A stretch of DNA of 36,992 nucleotides. It comes from CALJTV01 sp034435835 (GTDB lineage Bacteria; Chloroflexota; Dehalococcoidia; GIF9; UBA5629). The position numbers and the translations under genes are program-made. The notes under the pieces were generated by a model that saw only the letters and a list, made by a program, of their open reading frames with translations, searched no databases and had not been told where the DNA came from. The stretch is taken from NCBI GenBank assembly GCA_034435835.1, contig DAOTWF010000025.1:1-36992 (forward strand). The letters are read 5' to 3'. Each line of letters begins with the position of its first letter. Positions within the stretch are counted from its first letter, which is position 1. Below, in pieces: positions 8,174-16,676 of the stretch.

Positions 8174-9325
8174 ATGGCAGAGAAATTGAAGATGCGCGAT
8201 GTTGTAGTCCTCGGCGTTGGGCTCCACCCCTTCGGCAGGTTTCCTCCCGAGAAGACCTACATAGACCTAGCGAAAGAAGCGGTCTCAAAAGCCATCGAAG
8301 ACGCCGGCATTAAATGGCACGATGTCCAGCTGGCAATGTATTCCCACGTGAGAGAGCAGGCTTCCTCAGCAGGGCTCTTAGTCTTTCAGGAATTCGGCAG
8401 CCACGGGATACCGATGATAGGTAACATCGAAAACGCCTGCTCCTCCAGCAGCACTGCAGTATGGCTTGCCACCCGCCTTATCGGCACTGGGCTGTATGAC
8501 ATTATCATGGTCGCCGGCGCCGAAAAGATGCCACGTGGACCCCTGACCTCACCACTGCGTTATTCACCTGAAAGATACCTGGGCACCGGCGTGATGATGG
8601 GCTTGTACGCCTTTATGGCGCGCCGGTATATGCGGGAATACGGCGCCCCTATAGAGGCAATCGCCCAGGTGTCGGTCAAAAACCATAAGAACGGCACCAT
8701 CAACCCCTATGCCCAGTATAAGAAGGTGTTTATCCTGGAAGAAGTGCTTAACTCAAGGATGATCGCCGACCCGCTGACTCTTTACCAGTGCTGTCCTACC
8801 AGCGACGGTGCGGCAGCACTTGTCCTCTGTGCCGCTGACATAGCTTCAAAATACACCAGTAAACCACTGGTCAAAATCGCTGGCTCAGCACTTCACATAC
8901 AGAAGTACTCAGACCGCAAAAAGTGCATACCACAGAACACAGTCAGGGCGGCAGAGGAAGCCTACGAGCAGGCAGGCATCAGCCCCAAAGACGTGCGTCT
9001 CGCAGAAGTCCACGATGCAGCCACCATCGGCGAGATCGTGCAGATAGAAGCCCTGGGGCTCTGCCCCGAAGGCGAAGGCTGGAAGTACACAATGCAAGGA
9101 AAGACAGAAATCACCGGTACCATACCGGTAAATCCCAGCGGCGGGCTTCAGGCGCAGGGTCATCCCCTCGGCGCTACCGGCGCTAGGCAAATAGCAGAGA
9201 TAACACTGCACCTGAGAGGCGAAGCTGGGGAAAGACAAGTCCCCGGAAACCCGAAGGTCGGTATCACCGAGTGCGCCGGCTTTGGTGGCGTGAGCACTGT
9301 CCATGTGCTGGTGAGACAAGACTGA
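8174..9325 (+). CDS. SCP-x-type thiolase family protein
   Basis: A 383-residue thiolase-fold protein of the SCP2/SCP-x branch. C89 in ENACSSSS matches the acyl-accepting cysteine. H280 in AEVHDAAT takes the place of the NEAFA motif of classical thiolases, as usual in this branch. H330 lies in QGHPLGATG and C367 in TECAGFGG. All catalytic positions therefore look intact. Together with the DUF35 partner 60 bp upstream, it probably forms an acyl-CoA condensing or cleaving complex; the direction and substrate are unknown. A GTG lies in frame at 8162, but the ATG at 8174 has GTGGGG at a suitable distance, so it is preferred. It is convergent with the enoyl-CoA hydratase gene 15 nt away. Confidence 0.85.
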   Translation: MAEKLKMRDVVVLGVGLHPFGRFPPEKTYIDLAKEAVSKAIEDAGIKWHDVQLAMYSHVREQASSAGLLVFQEFGSHGIPMIGNIENACSSSSTAVWLATRLIGTGLYDIIMVAGAEKMPRGPLTSPLRYSPERYLGTGVMMGLYAFMARRYMREYGAPIEAIAQVSVKNHKNGTINPYAQYKKVFILEEVLNSRMIADPLTLYQCCPTSDGAAALVLCAADIASKYTSKPLVKIAGSALHIQKYSDRKKCIPQNTVRAAEEAYEQAGISPKDVRLAEVHDAATIGEIVQIEALGLCPEGEGWKYTMQGKTEITGTIPVNPSGGLQAQGHPLGATGARQIAEITLHLRGEAGERQVPGNPKVGITECAGFGGVSTVHVLVRQD

Positions 9326-9340
9326 AGGACTTGCTGTTGC

Positions 9341-10123
9341 TTATCTGCCCTTAAAAACTGGCTTGCGCTTTTCTACAAACGCCCTCGTCCCCTCCCGGTA
9401 GTCTTCGGTGTTCCGCAAAATCTCGGCGCACTTGCTCTCATAGTCCAGCGCGCTCATTAAGTCCATCTGCAAGCCCACGTTGACACAGTATTTGAGCATC
9501 CTTAGCGACAGGGGAGGCCTTTCAGCAAGCTCCTCAGCCCATCTCATGGCTTCAGCCATCAGCTCCTCAGCAGGCACCACCTTGTTTACCAGCCCAATAT
9601 CGTACGCCCGCCTGGCATCGATAACATTGCCGAAGTAGAGGAACTCCTTCGCCCGTGCCGGGCCTATCAACCGCGGCAAACGTGCTGTGCCGCCGGCAGC
9701 AGGGATGATACCCAGCTTCACCTCGCCCAGCCCGAAACTTGCCGCCCCGGAAGCGATGCGGAAATCACAGCACAGGGCTATCTCCAGCCCACCACCGTTA
9801 CATGGTCCGTTGATAGCAGCGATCACCGGTTTCCACAGGTCTTCAAGTTTATTGAAGAAGCGGTAACGGCGACGTCTACTTCGCTGCGAACTTTGCTGGG
9901 TACCGGTGTCAGCCATCTCCTTGATATCAGCGCCGGCGCAAAAGCCTCTGCCAGCGCCGGTTATGACGACCACCCTGACTTCATCGTCGTCCGCAAGTTC
10001 ATCCACCACATTCTCGAGCTCAGCGCTCAATTTTGCGTTTATGGCATTAAGGCGCTCGGGACGGTTAAGCGTCACCGTTGCCACAGCGCCTTGCTTTTCG
10101 TAGATGATGTTCTCATAGTACAT
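9341..10123 (-). CDS. Enoyl-CoA hydratase/isomerase (crotonase family)
   Basis: A 260-residue crotonase, the normal single-domain length. The oxyanion-hole loop is FCAGADIKEM. The second loop NGPCNGGGLEIAL carries the first catalytic glutamate, and FGLGEVKLGIIPAAGGTARL carries the second. Both hydratase glutamates are therefore present. It would hydrate trans-2-enoyl-CoA to 3-hydroxyacyl-CoA. The gene follows the short-chain dehydrogenase by 35 nt and starts at an ATG behind AAAGGAG, so the two are likely cotranscribed and could act on successive beta-oxidation-like steps. The exact substrate is unknown. Confidence 0.9.
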   Translation of the reverse strand: MYYENIIYEKQGAVATVTLNRPERLNAINAKLSAELENVVDELADDDEVRVVVITGAGRGFCAGADIKEMADTGTQQSSQRSRRRRYRFFNKLEDLWKPVIAAINGPCNGGGLEIALCCDFRIASGAASFGLGEVKLGIIPAAGGTARLPRLIGPARAKEFLYFGNVIDARRAYDIGLVNKVVPAEELMAEAMRWAEELAERPPLSLRMLKYCVNVGLQMDLMSALDYESKCAEILRNTEDYREGTRAFVEKRKPVFKGR

Positions 10124-10158
10124 TCAAGCCATCTCCTTTCAAACAGGTTAACTTGTGT

Positions 10159-11010
10159 CTATCCAACCATCGAAAAACCGCCGCTGACACTCAGCACCTG
10201 GCCTGTTATCCATGACGCTGCATCCGAGGCAAAGAAAAGCACAGCATTAGCTGCGTCTGAAGGCAACCCCAACCTCCCCAGACCGCGCGCCAGCGGATAG
10301 TTCCTCATCACCGCCTCTCTGCGCTCCTTAAGCGCCTGCTCTATCTGTTCATCAGTCATCCCTGTAGCCCTCATCCGCGCCCTTGTCCTTTCGTCCTGTC
10401 CCGGGTGTGGGGTGGCACCCAGGGAGATGCAGTTTACATTTATGCAGTAACGGGCTACCTCCCTTGCCAGAGATTTACTGAAGCCCACTATCCCTGCCTT
10501 GCCTGCTGCGTAGGCAGCCAGCCTTGGCTCGCCCATCCTGCCAGCATCAGAGATAATGCTCACTATCTTTCCATACTTCTGCTGGATCATGTGGTTAATG
10601 ACCGCCCTGGTGCAGTTCATCGTTCCGTAAATGTTAACATCAATATACTTAGCCCACAGGGAACGGTCACTCTCGGCAAAGGTCGCATACTGACCCGGTA
10701 TGGCATCCTCGTCAGCACTCGGGGCTGGCACACCGGCATTGTTCACCAGGATATCCACCTTCCCCCACTTTGCCAAGACCTCGTCCACCATTTTGACGAC
10801 CTCATCCCAGTTCGTCACATCAGCCTTTATCCCTATAGCCTCACCACCAGCCGCCTGTATCGTCTCGGCAACCATCTGCGCCCTTTCAGCGAAGAGGTCG
10901 TTGACTGCCACTCTCGCACCCTGGCGGGCAAGGCTCTTGGCTATCTCTTCGCCAATTGCCCTCCCCGCCCCTGTAACAATAGCCACCTTCCCTTTCAGAC
11001 CCAAGTCCAT
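10159..11010 (-). CDS. Short-chain dehydrogenase/reductase (SDR)
   Basis: A 283-residue classical SDR. The nucleotide-binding motif TGAGRAIG lies near residues 14-21, NNAG follows mid-protein, a serine in SIISDAGR precedes the catalytic YAAGK, and the C-terminus ends in SGGFSMVG. A charged insertion around PHPGQDERTRARMR lengthens the substrate loop relative to typical FabG. An in-frame upstream start (11073) would add 21 residues, but the ATG at 11010 has a perfect AAAGGAGGT and matches the family N-terminus. It probably oxidises a 3-hydroxyacyl or similar alcohol. It is the first gene of the operon with the crotonase, with a 22-bp inverted repeat and a TATAAT upstream. Confidence 0.88.
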   Translation of the reverse strand: MDLGLKGKVAIVTGAGRAIGEEIAKSLARQGARVAVNDLFAERAQMVAETIQAAGGEAIGIKADVTNWDEVVKMVDEVLAKWGKVDILVNNAGVPAPSADEDAIPGQYATFAESDRSLWAKYIDVNIYGTMNCTRAVINHMIQQKYGKIVSIISDAGRMGEPRLAAYAAGKAGIVGFSKSLAREVARYCINVNCISLGATPHPGQDERTRARMRATGMTDEQIEQALKERREAVMRNYPLARGLGRLGLPSDAANAVLFFASDAASWITGQVLSVSGGFSMVG

Positions 11011-11089
11011 AGCTTTACCTCCTTTCAATGCAAAACAGTTAGTATACCGATCGCCCCTGAAAATTACTGGCACACCAGCACCTGTTTTG

Positions 11090-11111
11090 CACCTTATTAT
11101 ACTATAAGGTG
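11090..11111. promoter_or_regulatory. 22-bp inverted repeat overlapping a TATAAT (candidate operator)
   Basis: Perfect 8-bp arms CACCTTAT and ATAAGGTG flank a 6-bp centre. On the minus strand the repeat contains TATAAT (11096-11101), about 85 nt upstream of the SDR start. Such size and symmetry suit a dimeric repressor of the TetR or MarR kind. No regulator gene lies beside it and no good -35 box was found. Confidence 0.4.
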
Positions 11112-11187
11112 TACCATGCTCGGGCTGTCAGCAACAAAGCACATATCAGCCGCTTCCGGCAGAGACTCCACCGCCAAAAACAGCTTT

Positions 11188-11217
11188 TTGACTTCCACAA
11201 AGCAGGCTCTATATAAT
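11188..11217 (+). promoter_or_regulatory. Promoter of the archease-rtcB operon
   Basis: TTGACT (11188-11193), an 18-nt spacer and a perfect TATAAT (11212-11217). The start predicted near 11224 leaves a 25-nt leader with GGAGAGGGG ahead of the archease GTG. Confidence 0.65.
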
Positions 11218-11248
11218 AAAGTCTGTTGTCCGGTTATGGAGAGGGGTT

Positions 11249-11668
11249 GTGGACAGGCCTTTTGAAATCTTCGACCATACTGCAGATATCGGCATTATAG
11301 CTTACGGGACAGATATCAGTGAACTCTTTGCCAATGCCGCGCTGGGGCTTTTCAACTTAATGGTCGACTTGGACAATTTGAGAGAAAATGTGGAACATGT
11401 CGTGCAACTGTCAGCCGAGGACAAAGAGGCTTTGCTGGTGGAATGGCTTAACGAACTAATATATATCTTCGATGTGGAACGACTGGCTTTCAAACGATTT
11501 AAGATAGATGAACTTACCGATAATACCTTGACGGCGAAATGCTTCGGTGAAAAAGTCGATCCTCAGAGACACAACATAATGAGGGAGATAAAGGCAGCCA
11601 CATACCACATGCTGCAAATAAATAAGCAGAATGGCATTTATCAAGCCCGCATAATCTTTGATATTTAG
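11249..11668 (+). CDS. Archease, RtcB activator
   Basis: A 139-residue archease. The signature opening FEIFDHTADIGI is present, as are the acidic residues of the metal-binding face and the conserved terminal aspartate (IIFDI). Archease speeds guanylylation of RtcB RNA ligase and broadens its nucleotide use. The rtcB gene follows directly. It starts at GTG 11249 with GGAGAGGGG just upstream and has its own consensus promoter. Confidence 0.92.
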   Translation: MDRPFEIFDHTADIGIIAYGTDISELFANAALGLFNLMVDLDNLRENVEHVVQLSAEDKEALLVEWLNELIYIFDVERLAFKRFKIDELTDNTLTAKCFGEKVDPQRHNIMREIKAATYHMLQINKQNGIYQARIIFDI

Positions 11669-11677
11669 GTGAGCAAA

Positions 11678-13135
11678 ATGGCTAAATGGGAAGGACAGAT
11701 CAGAAAAATAGACGACTTCCGCTGGGAAATACCAAAGGAGTATAAACAGGGCATGAGGGTGCCCGGACTGGTCTATGCCGATGAAAAGATGCTCGATGCG
11801 ATCAAGGAGGACCAGTCGCTGGAGCAGGTAGCCAATGTCGCCTTCCTGCCCGGGATAGTAGGCAGGTCGCTGGCAATGCCTGACATCCATTGGGGCTATG
11901 GTTTTCCTATCGGCGGCGTGGCCGCTACCAGAATTACCGACGGTGTGGTCTCACCTGGAGGGGTGGGCTACGACATCAATTGCGGTGTAAGACTGCTCCG
12001 CACTAATCTGAGCGAAAACGAGGTTAAGCCTAAGATAAAAGAAGTGGTCAATGCACTTTTCCACAATATACCTTCAGGTGTGGGTTCAGAAGGGAAGATA
12101 AGGGTTACTGAAAAGGAGATGGATGAAATCCTAACCGACGGTGCCCACTGGGCGGTGAGGCGGGGCTTTGGTACGGAAGCCGACTTGGAGGTTACCGAGG
12201 AGACCGGGCGATTGAAAGGCGCCAACCCGAACAAGGTCAGTGCCAGGGCAAAGCAGCGGGGCGTACCACAGTCAGGAACCCTGGGTTCGGGGAACCATTT
12301 CCTCGAGGTGCAGGTGGTCAGGGAGATATACGACGAGGCTGCCGCCAAAGTTATGGGTATAGAGTTTGTGGGACAGGTTCTGATTCTCATCCATACTGGC
12401 TCCCGTGGTCTGGGGCACCAGGTATGCGACGACTACCTCAAAGTCATGGAAGCAGCGGTAAGAAGATATGGCATCAGCCTGCCTGATAGGCAACTTGCCT
12501 GCGCACCGATTGAATCGCCGGAAGGCAAAGACTACCTTGCTGCTATGGCATGTGCCGCCAACTATGCCTGGGCAAACCGTCAGTGTATTACCCACTGGGT
12601 GCGGGAATCGCTGGCTAAAGTCTTTGGAAAGAGCCCGGAGGAATTGGGCTTGCGTCAGGTCTACGACGTGGCCCACAACATTGCCAAGATTGAAGAACAC
12701 GTAGTAGACGGCACCAGGATGACTTTATGCGTACACCGCAAGGGCGCCACTAGGGCTTTCCCCGCAGGACATAAGGACGTGCCACAGTGCTATAAAAAAA
12801 TTGGACAGCCTGTGCTTATCCCCGGAGATATGGGGCGCCGTTCCTATGTGGCATTAGGCACCGAGAGGGCGATGGCTGAGTCCTTCGGCTCCACCTGTCA
12901 CGGCGCCGGCAGAGTCCAGAGCAGGGGGGCTGCCAAACGTGGCTTAAGGGGGATTGACGTCGCCGAGGAGTTGCGAGCCAAGGGCATCATAGTAAAGGCA
13001 GACAGCATGTCGTCACTGGCTGAAGAGGCATCGCAAGCCTACAAAGACGTCACCCATGTCGTCGAAGTGACCCACAAAGCGGGGATCTCACGAAAGGTCG
13101 CCATGGCTGCACCCATAGGAGTTATCAAAGGTTAG
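11678..13135 (+). CDS. rtcB: RNA-splicing ligase RtcB
   Basis: A 485-residue RtcB, which joins RNA 2',3'-cyclic phosphate or 3'-phosphate ends to 5'-OH ends using GTP and Mn2+. Visible motifs are PDIHWGYGFPIGGVAA, GGVGYDINCGVR, GSGNHFLE, HTGSRGLGHQV, HNIAKIEEH and the C-terminal CHGAGR, whose histidine is the guanylylation site. A GTG directly after the archease stop is in frame, but ATG 11678 has AGGTGAG at ideal spacing. RNA repair or tRNA ligation is the family role. No intron-containing tRNA is seen in this window. Confidence 0.95.
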   Translation: MAKWEGQIRKIDDFRWEIPKEYKQGMRVPGLVYADEKMLDAIKEDQSLEQVANVAFLPGIVGRSLAMPDIHWGYGFPIGGVAATRITDGVVSPGGVGYDINCGVRLLRTNLSENEVKPKIKEVVNALFHNIPSGVGSEGKIRVTEKEMDEILTDGAHWAVRRGFGTEADLEVTEETGRLKGANPNKVSARAKQRGVPQSGTLGSGNHFLEVQVVREIYDEAAAKVMGIEFVGQVLILIHTGSRGLGHQVCDDYLKVMEAAVRRYGISLPDRQLACAPIESPEGKDYLAAMACAANYAWANRQCITHWVRESLAKVFGKSPEELGLRQVYDVAHNIAKIEEHVVDGTRMTLCVHRKGATRAFPAGHKDVPQCYKKIGQPVLIPGDMGRRSYVALGTERAMAESFGSTCHGAGRVQSRGAAKRGLRGIDVAEELRAKGIIVKADSMSSLAEEASQAYKDVTHVVEVTHKAGISRKVAMAAPIGVIKG

Positions 13136-13143
13136 CACTGAGG

Positions 13144-13755
13144 GTGAAAAAAGAGCTTATTAGACTGCCCCACCCGAACCACCACGGGAAGGTCTCTGTA
13201 GAAGAAGCCATTCTGAAACGGAGGTCGATAAGGCGTTTTCGAAGTGAGCCCCTCACACTTTCGCAGCTCTCGCAGCTCATGTGGGCAGCTCAGGGCATCA
13301 CTGCCAGCGGGGGACGCAGGGCAGCGCCCAGCGCCGGCGCTACATACCCCTTAGAAATTTTCGCAGTAACAGGCGAACAGACGGTAGACAGCCTCAGCGC
13401 AGGTGTCTACTACTACCAAGTAGACAGCCACGCGCTTGACATTCACATCGAGGGGGATTTGAGACCTGCCCTGGCTGAAGCCGCCCTGGGGCAAAGTTGT
13501 ATTGCTACCAGCCCCGTTGATATAATTGTGTGCGCCCTTTATTCCAGGACCGTGTACCGGTACGGAAGACGGGGCGAGCGGTACGTCCATATAGAAGTGG
13601 GGCATGTAAGCCAGAATGTCTCGCTCCAAGCTGTAGCGCTGGGATTGGGTACAGTGATGGTGGGCGCCTTTGATGACGAACAGGTAAGGACAGTATTGCA
13701 TCTGGAAGAACAGTTAAGGCCCCTGTATATAATCCCGGTGGGTAAGCCGGTGTAA
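13144..13755 (+). CDS. SagB/ThcOx-type nitroreductase family protein
   Basis: A 203-residue flavoprotein of the nitroreductase fold. The FMN-contact segment RRSIRRF lies near residues 26-32, followed by APSAGATYPLE and, near the C-terminus, HVSQNVSLQAVALGLG. SagB-type members oxidise azolines in peptide natural products, but no cyclodehydratase, YcaO protein or precursor peptide gene is nearby, so that role is not supported. A stand-alone FMN oxidoreductase is more likely. It starts at a GTG 8 nt after the rtcB stop, with poor ribosome-binding spacing, and may be translationally coupled to rtcB. Confidence 0.8.
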   Translation: MKKELIRLPHPNHHGKVSVEEAILKRRSIRRFRSEPLTLSQLSQLMWAAQGITASGGRRAAPSAGATYPLEIFAVTGEQTVDSLSAGVYYYQVDSHALDIHIEGDLRPALAEAALGQSCIATSPVDIIVCALYSRTVYRYGRRGERYVHIEVGHVSQNVSLQAVALGLGTVMVGAFDDEQVRTVLHLEEQLRPLYIIPVGKPV

Positions 13756-13809
13756 CTGTTGTGCTTGCAAGCTTGCGCACAGTATAAACAAAACAGAAAG
13801 GAGGGCAAG

Positions 13810-15024
13810 ATGCCACAGACAAGAGAGGTCGTCATAGTAGACTTCCTGAGATCAGCATTCTCACGGTCAAGGCCCAGGGAGCCGGAAAGGGATGTATTCA
13901 ACAGCCTGAGAATGGATCAGGTTGCCGGCATGCTGATCAAGGAAATGCTCAAAAGGACAAAGGTCAAACCGCAGGATGTTAACCATGTCCTTGTGGGCAC
14001 CGCCATGCCGGTCGGAGAGCAATGGACATACGGGGGAAGGAGCATCGTCTTTCAAGCCGACATGCCCTTTGAAGTAGCTGCTGAGCAGTTCGACAAACAG
14101 TGCGCCTCCACTCTGGCAACGACTAACCGGGGTGCCATGGAGATAATGCTTGGCTATTCAGATATCGTTATCTCCGTGGGCATCGAGCACATGACACACA
14201 TCCCTATGGGCATTGAGCCAGGCGACCCCAGGGCAATACTCAGACAGCCAGACCCGGCTTTCTTCTCGGAGGAACGGTTTAAGAAGTACAATTTTGCCAT
14301 AGCTATGAATATGGGGCTGACTGCAGAGAAGTTGTTTAAGGAGTCCGGCTTTACCCGCGAGGACATGGACCGCTGGGCGTTGAGAAGCCACCAAAAGGCA
14401 GCCAAAGCCCTTCAGGAAGGCTACTTCAAAGGGGAGATATTACCGATCGAGGTGACCTTACCCGACGGTAAAAAGCAGGTCGTTGACTACGATCTCAGCA
14501 TCAGGGCAGACACTACTATGGAAGCGCTGGCACAGCTCAGGCCCGCCTATATACCCGATGGGCAGATAACCGCTGGCAACGCCTCACCATTGAACGCTGG
14601 TGCCACGGCGCTAATGCTGATGTCCAAGGAAAAAGCCAAACAATACGGGCTCAAACCACTAGCGTCTATCATATCCATGGGCTGGGCAGGGGTAGACCCC
14701 AGTGTCATGGGTAAGGGACCGGTCCCCGCCAGCAGGATGGCACTGAAACACGCCGGACTCGACGTTAAAGACATAGACTTCTGGGAGATAAACGAGGCTT
14801 TCGCCATAGTCACCATCTACGCCATCAGGGAACTGGGTATCGACCCGGAGAGGGTGAACGTAAAGGGCGGTGCCGTCGCCATAGGTCACCCACTGGGAGC
14901 CAGTGGCAACCGCTTGGTCGGCACACTATCCCGTATACTAAACATGGAAAAGGGGAAATATGGCATAGCTACAGCCTGCATTGGCGGAGGACAGGGGGCA
15001 GCTACCCTGATTAAGAGGGAATAA
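13810..15024 (+). CDS. Acetyl-CoA acetyltransferase / 3-ketoacyl-CoA thiolase
   Basis: A 404-residue classical thiolase. C98 in QCASTLATT is the acyl nucleophile. NEAFA is present, H360 lies in GHPLGASGNR and C390 in ACIGGGQGA. These are the full catalytic set, unlike the SCP-x-type thiolases elsewhere in the window. It would cleave 3-ketoacyl-CoA or condense two acetyl-CoA. ATG 13810 sits behind AAAGGAGGG; an upstream in-frame start at 13759 lacks one. It is the last gene before the strong terminator and is probably in the rtcB transcript by position, though the 54-nt gap could hold another promoter. Confidence 0.92.
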   Translation: MPQTREVVIVDFLRSAFSRSRPREPERDVFNSLRMDQVAGMLIKEMLKRTKVKPQDVNHVLVGTAMPVGEQWTYGGRSIVFQADMPFEVAAEQFDKQCASTLATTNRGAMEIMLGYSDIVISVGIEHMTHIPMGIEPGDPRAILRQPDPAFFSEERFKKYNFAIAMNMGLTAEKLFKESGFTREDMDRWALRSHQKAAKALQEGYFKGEILPIEVTLPDGKKQVVDYDLSIRADTTMEALAQLRPAYIPDGQITAGNASPLNAGATALMLMSKEKAKQYGLKPLASIISMGWAGVDPSVMGKGPVPASRMALKHAGLDVKDIDFWEINEAFAIVTIYAIRELGIDPERVNVKGGAVAIGHPLGASGNRLVGTLSRILNMEKGKYGIATACIGGGQGAATLIKRE

Positions 15025-15047
15025 TAGCAAATACTTCCCGAAAAAAG

Positions 15048-15089
15048 AAGAGGCAACGCACGCAAAGTGCCTCGAGTGCGTTGCCTCTT
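15048..15089. terminator. Bidirectional rho-independent terminator
   Basis: A perfect 14-bp stem: AAGAGGCAACGCAC (15048-15061) pairs with GTGCGTTGCCTCTT (15076-15089) around a 14-nt loop. T-runs follow on the plus strand and A-runs precede it, so it can stop both the thiolase transcript (plus) and the branched-chain amino acid cluster (minus), which converge here. Confidence 0.92.
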
Positions 15090-15098
15090 TTTCTCCTG

Positions 15099-16676
15099 TT
15101 ATCTGAAATTGAGCAGATAATATTCTAAGCTGTCAGCCAGCGCCAGCCAGCTTGCGTCAATGATATTGGTGGAACCACCTACGGTACGCCACTTCCTCTG
15201 CCCATCGGTTGACTCGATCAGCACCCGCACCTGCGACGCGGTGCCTGAACTTTCCTCCAGTATACGCACTTTATAGTCGACTAGCTGGACATTGCTTATC
15301 TCAGGATAAAACTCCACCAGCGCTTTGCGCAGCGCCTGGTCAAGGGCATTCACCGGACCATTGCCCTCGGATGCCGTATGGAACACCTTGTCACCCACCC
15401 TGACTTTCACTGTAGCCTCAGAGAGCAGCTCGGTATCGCCCTCGCTGGAGGGGCGCCGGTGCCTTTCCACCACCACCATGAAATCGATTAACTCGAAGGG
15501 TGGCTCATACTCTGGCTGGGCACGGCGCAAAAGCAGCTCAAAAGAAGCTTCGGCGCTCTCATACTGGAAGCCCCTGCTTTCCAGCTCTTTTATCTTCTGC
15601 ACCACCTCCCGCGCCTGCTTGCCCCTTTTGGGCAGGCTGATACCCAGCTCCTTAGCCTTGTATATAATATTGCTTTTCCCGGAAAGCTCGGAGACAACCA
15701 CTCTGGGGCGATTGCCCACCAGCCGAGGGTCAATATGTTGATAACTGTTCTCCCACTTCAAAATCCCGGATACATGCATTCCTCCCTTGTGGGTAAAGGC
15801 ACTGGTGCCTACATAGGGAAGGTTACTCGAAGGTGCCATGTTCGCCAGTTCAGCCACGAAACGAGATGCTTCGGTGAGTTTGGCTAACTGCTCATCAGTA
15901 ATACAATTGATACCCATCTTCAACTTCAGGGCCGGGATTATGGAGCACAGGTTCGCATTACCACACCGCTCGCCATAGCCATTTATCGTCCCCTGCACCT
16001 GGGTAACCCCAGCTTGTACTGCCGCAATCGAATTGGCAACAGCCAGCTCGCCATCGTTATGCACGTGGATCCCGAGAGGTACAGTAACCCTTTTGCGCGC
16101 TACACCGACAGCAGCCGTGATTTCAAAGGGTAGCGCACCGCCATTAGTATCACAGAGAACCACACAGTCAGCACCAGCCTTCGCGGCAACCTCCGCAACC
16201 TTTAATGCATATTCGGGGTTCGCCTTATAGCCATCAAAAAAATGTTCGGCATCGAAAAACACCTTGAGCCCGTTAGACTTCAGGAAAGCTATGGAGTCGG
16301 CTATGATCTCCAAATTACTCTCGAGACTAATCTCCAGAAGATGTGTCACATGAATGTCCCAGCTTTTACCCACAATGGTGACCACACTGGTTCCAGCTTC
16401 CACCAGAGCGGCAAGATTGGGGTCAGTGCCTGCTTTAGAACCCGGATCTTTGGTGCGGCCGAAAGCCACCAAGACCGAATTCTTCAGCTTCAAATCCCTT
16501 GCTCTGGCAAAAAACTCGGTGTCCTTAGGGTTAGACCCGGGCCATCCCCCCTCGATAAAATGTATCCCCAGCTCGTCCAGCTTCTGGACGATCCTCAGTT
16601 TGTCAGCGACTGAAAATGAGATCCCCTCCTGCTGGGTCCCGTCTCTCAGCGTCGTATCATAAAGTTGCACTTTCAT
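15099..16676 (-). CDS. cimA: (R)-citramalate synthase
   Basis: A 525-residue member of the DRE-TIM metallolyases. The opening QLYDTTLRDGTQQEGIS and the segment GIHFIEGGWPGSNPKD are typical of citramalate synthase (TIGR00977) rather than isopropylmalate synthase. Metal-binding HVHNDGELA lies mid-protein. The C-terminal ~125 residues form the LeuA-type allosteric domain that senses end product. It condenses acetyl-CoA and pyruvate to citramalate, giving 2-oxobutyrate for isoleucine without threonine deaminase. It overlaps leuB by 4 nt (ATGA), so translation is coupled. It is the last gene of the cluster, 9 bp from the terminator stem. Confidence 0.93.
   Translation of the reverse strand: MKVQLYDTTLRDGTQQEGISFSVADKLRIVQKLDELGIHFIEGGWPGSNPKDTEFFARARDLKLKNSVLVAFGRTKDPGSKAGTDPNLAALVEAGTSVVTIVGKSWDIHVTHLLEISLESNLEIIADSIAFLKSNGLKVFFDAEHFFDGYKANPEYALKVAEVAAKAGADCVVLCDTNGGALPFEITAAVGVARKRVTVPLGIHVHNDGELAVANSIAAVQAGVTQVQGTINGYGERCGNANLCSIIPALKLKMGINCITDEQLAKLTEASRFVAELANMAPSSNLPYVGTSAFTHKGGMHVSGILKWENSYQHIDPRLVGNRPRVVVSELSGKSNIIYKAKELGISLPKRGKQAREVVQKIKELESRGFQYESAEASFELLLRRAQPEYEPPFELIDFMVVVERHRRPSSEGDTELLSEATVKVRVGDKVFHTASEGNGPVNALDQALRKALVEFYPEISNVQLVDYKVRILEESSGTASQVRVLIESTDGQRKWRTVGGSTNIIDASWLALADSLEYYLLNFR

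Noticed and set aside
10405..11265. 286-codon plus-strand frame opposite the SDR gene
   Set aside because: Antisense shadow of a well-supported dehydrogenase; it runs into the archease start and promoter.
13144..13755. Peptide natural product (thiazole/oxazole) cluster suggested by the SagB-like protein
   Set aside because: No YcaO/cyclodehydratase, E1-like protein, precursor peptide or transporter gene is nearby.
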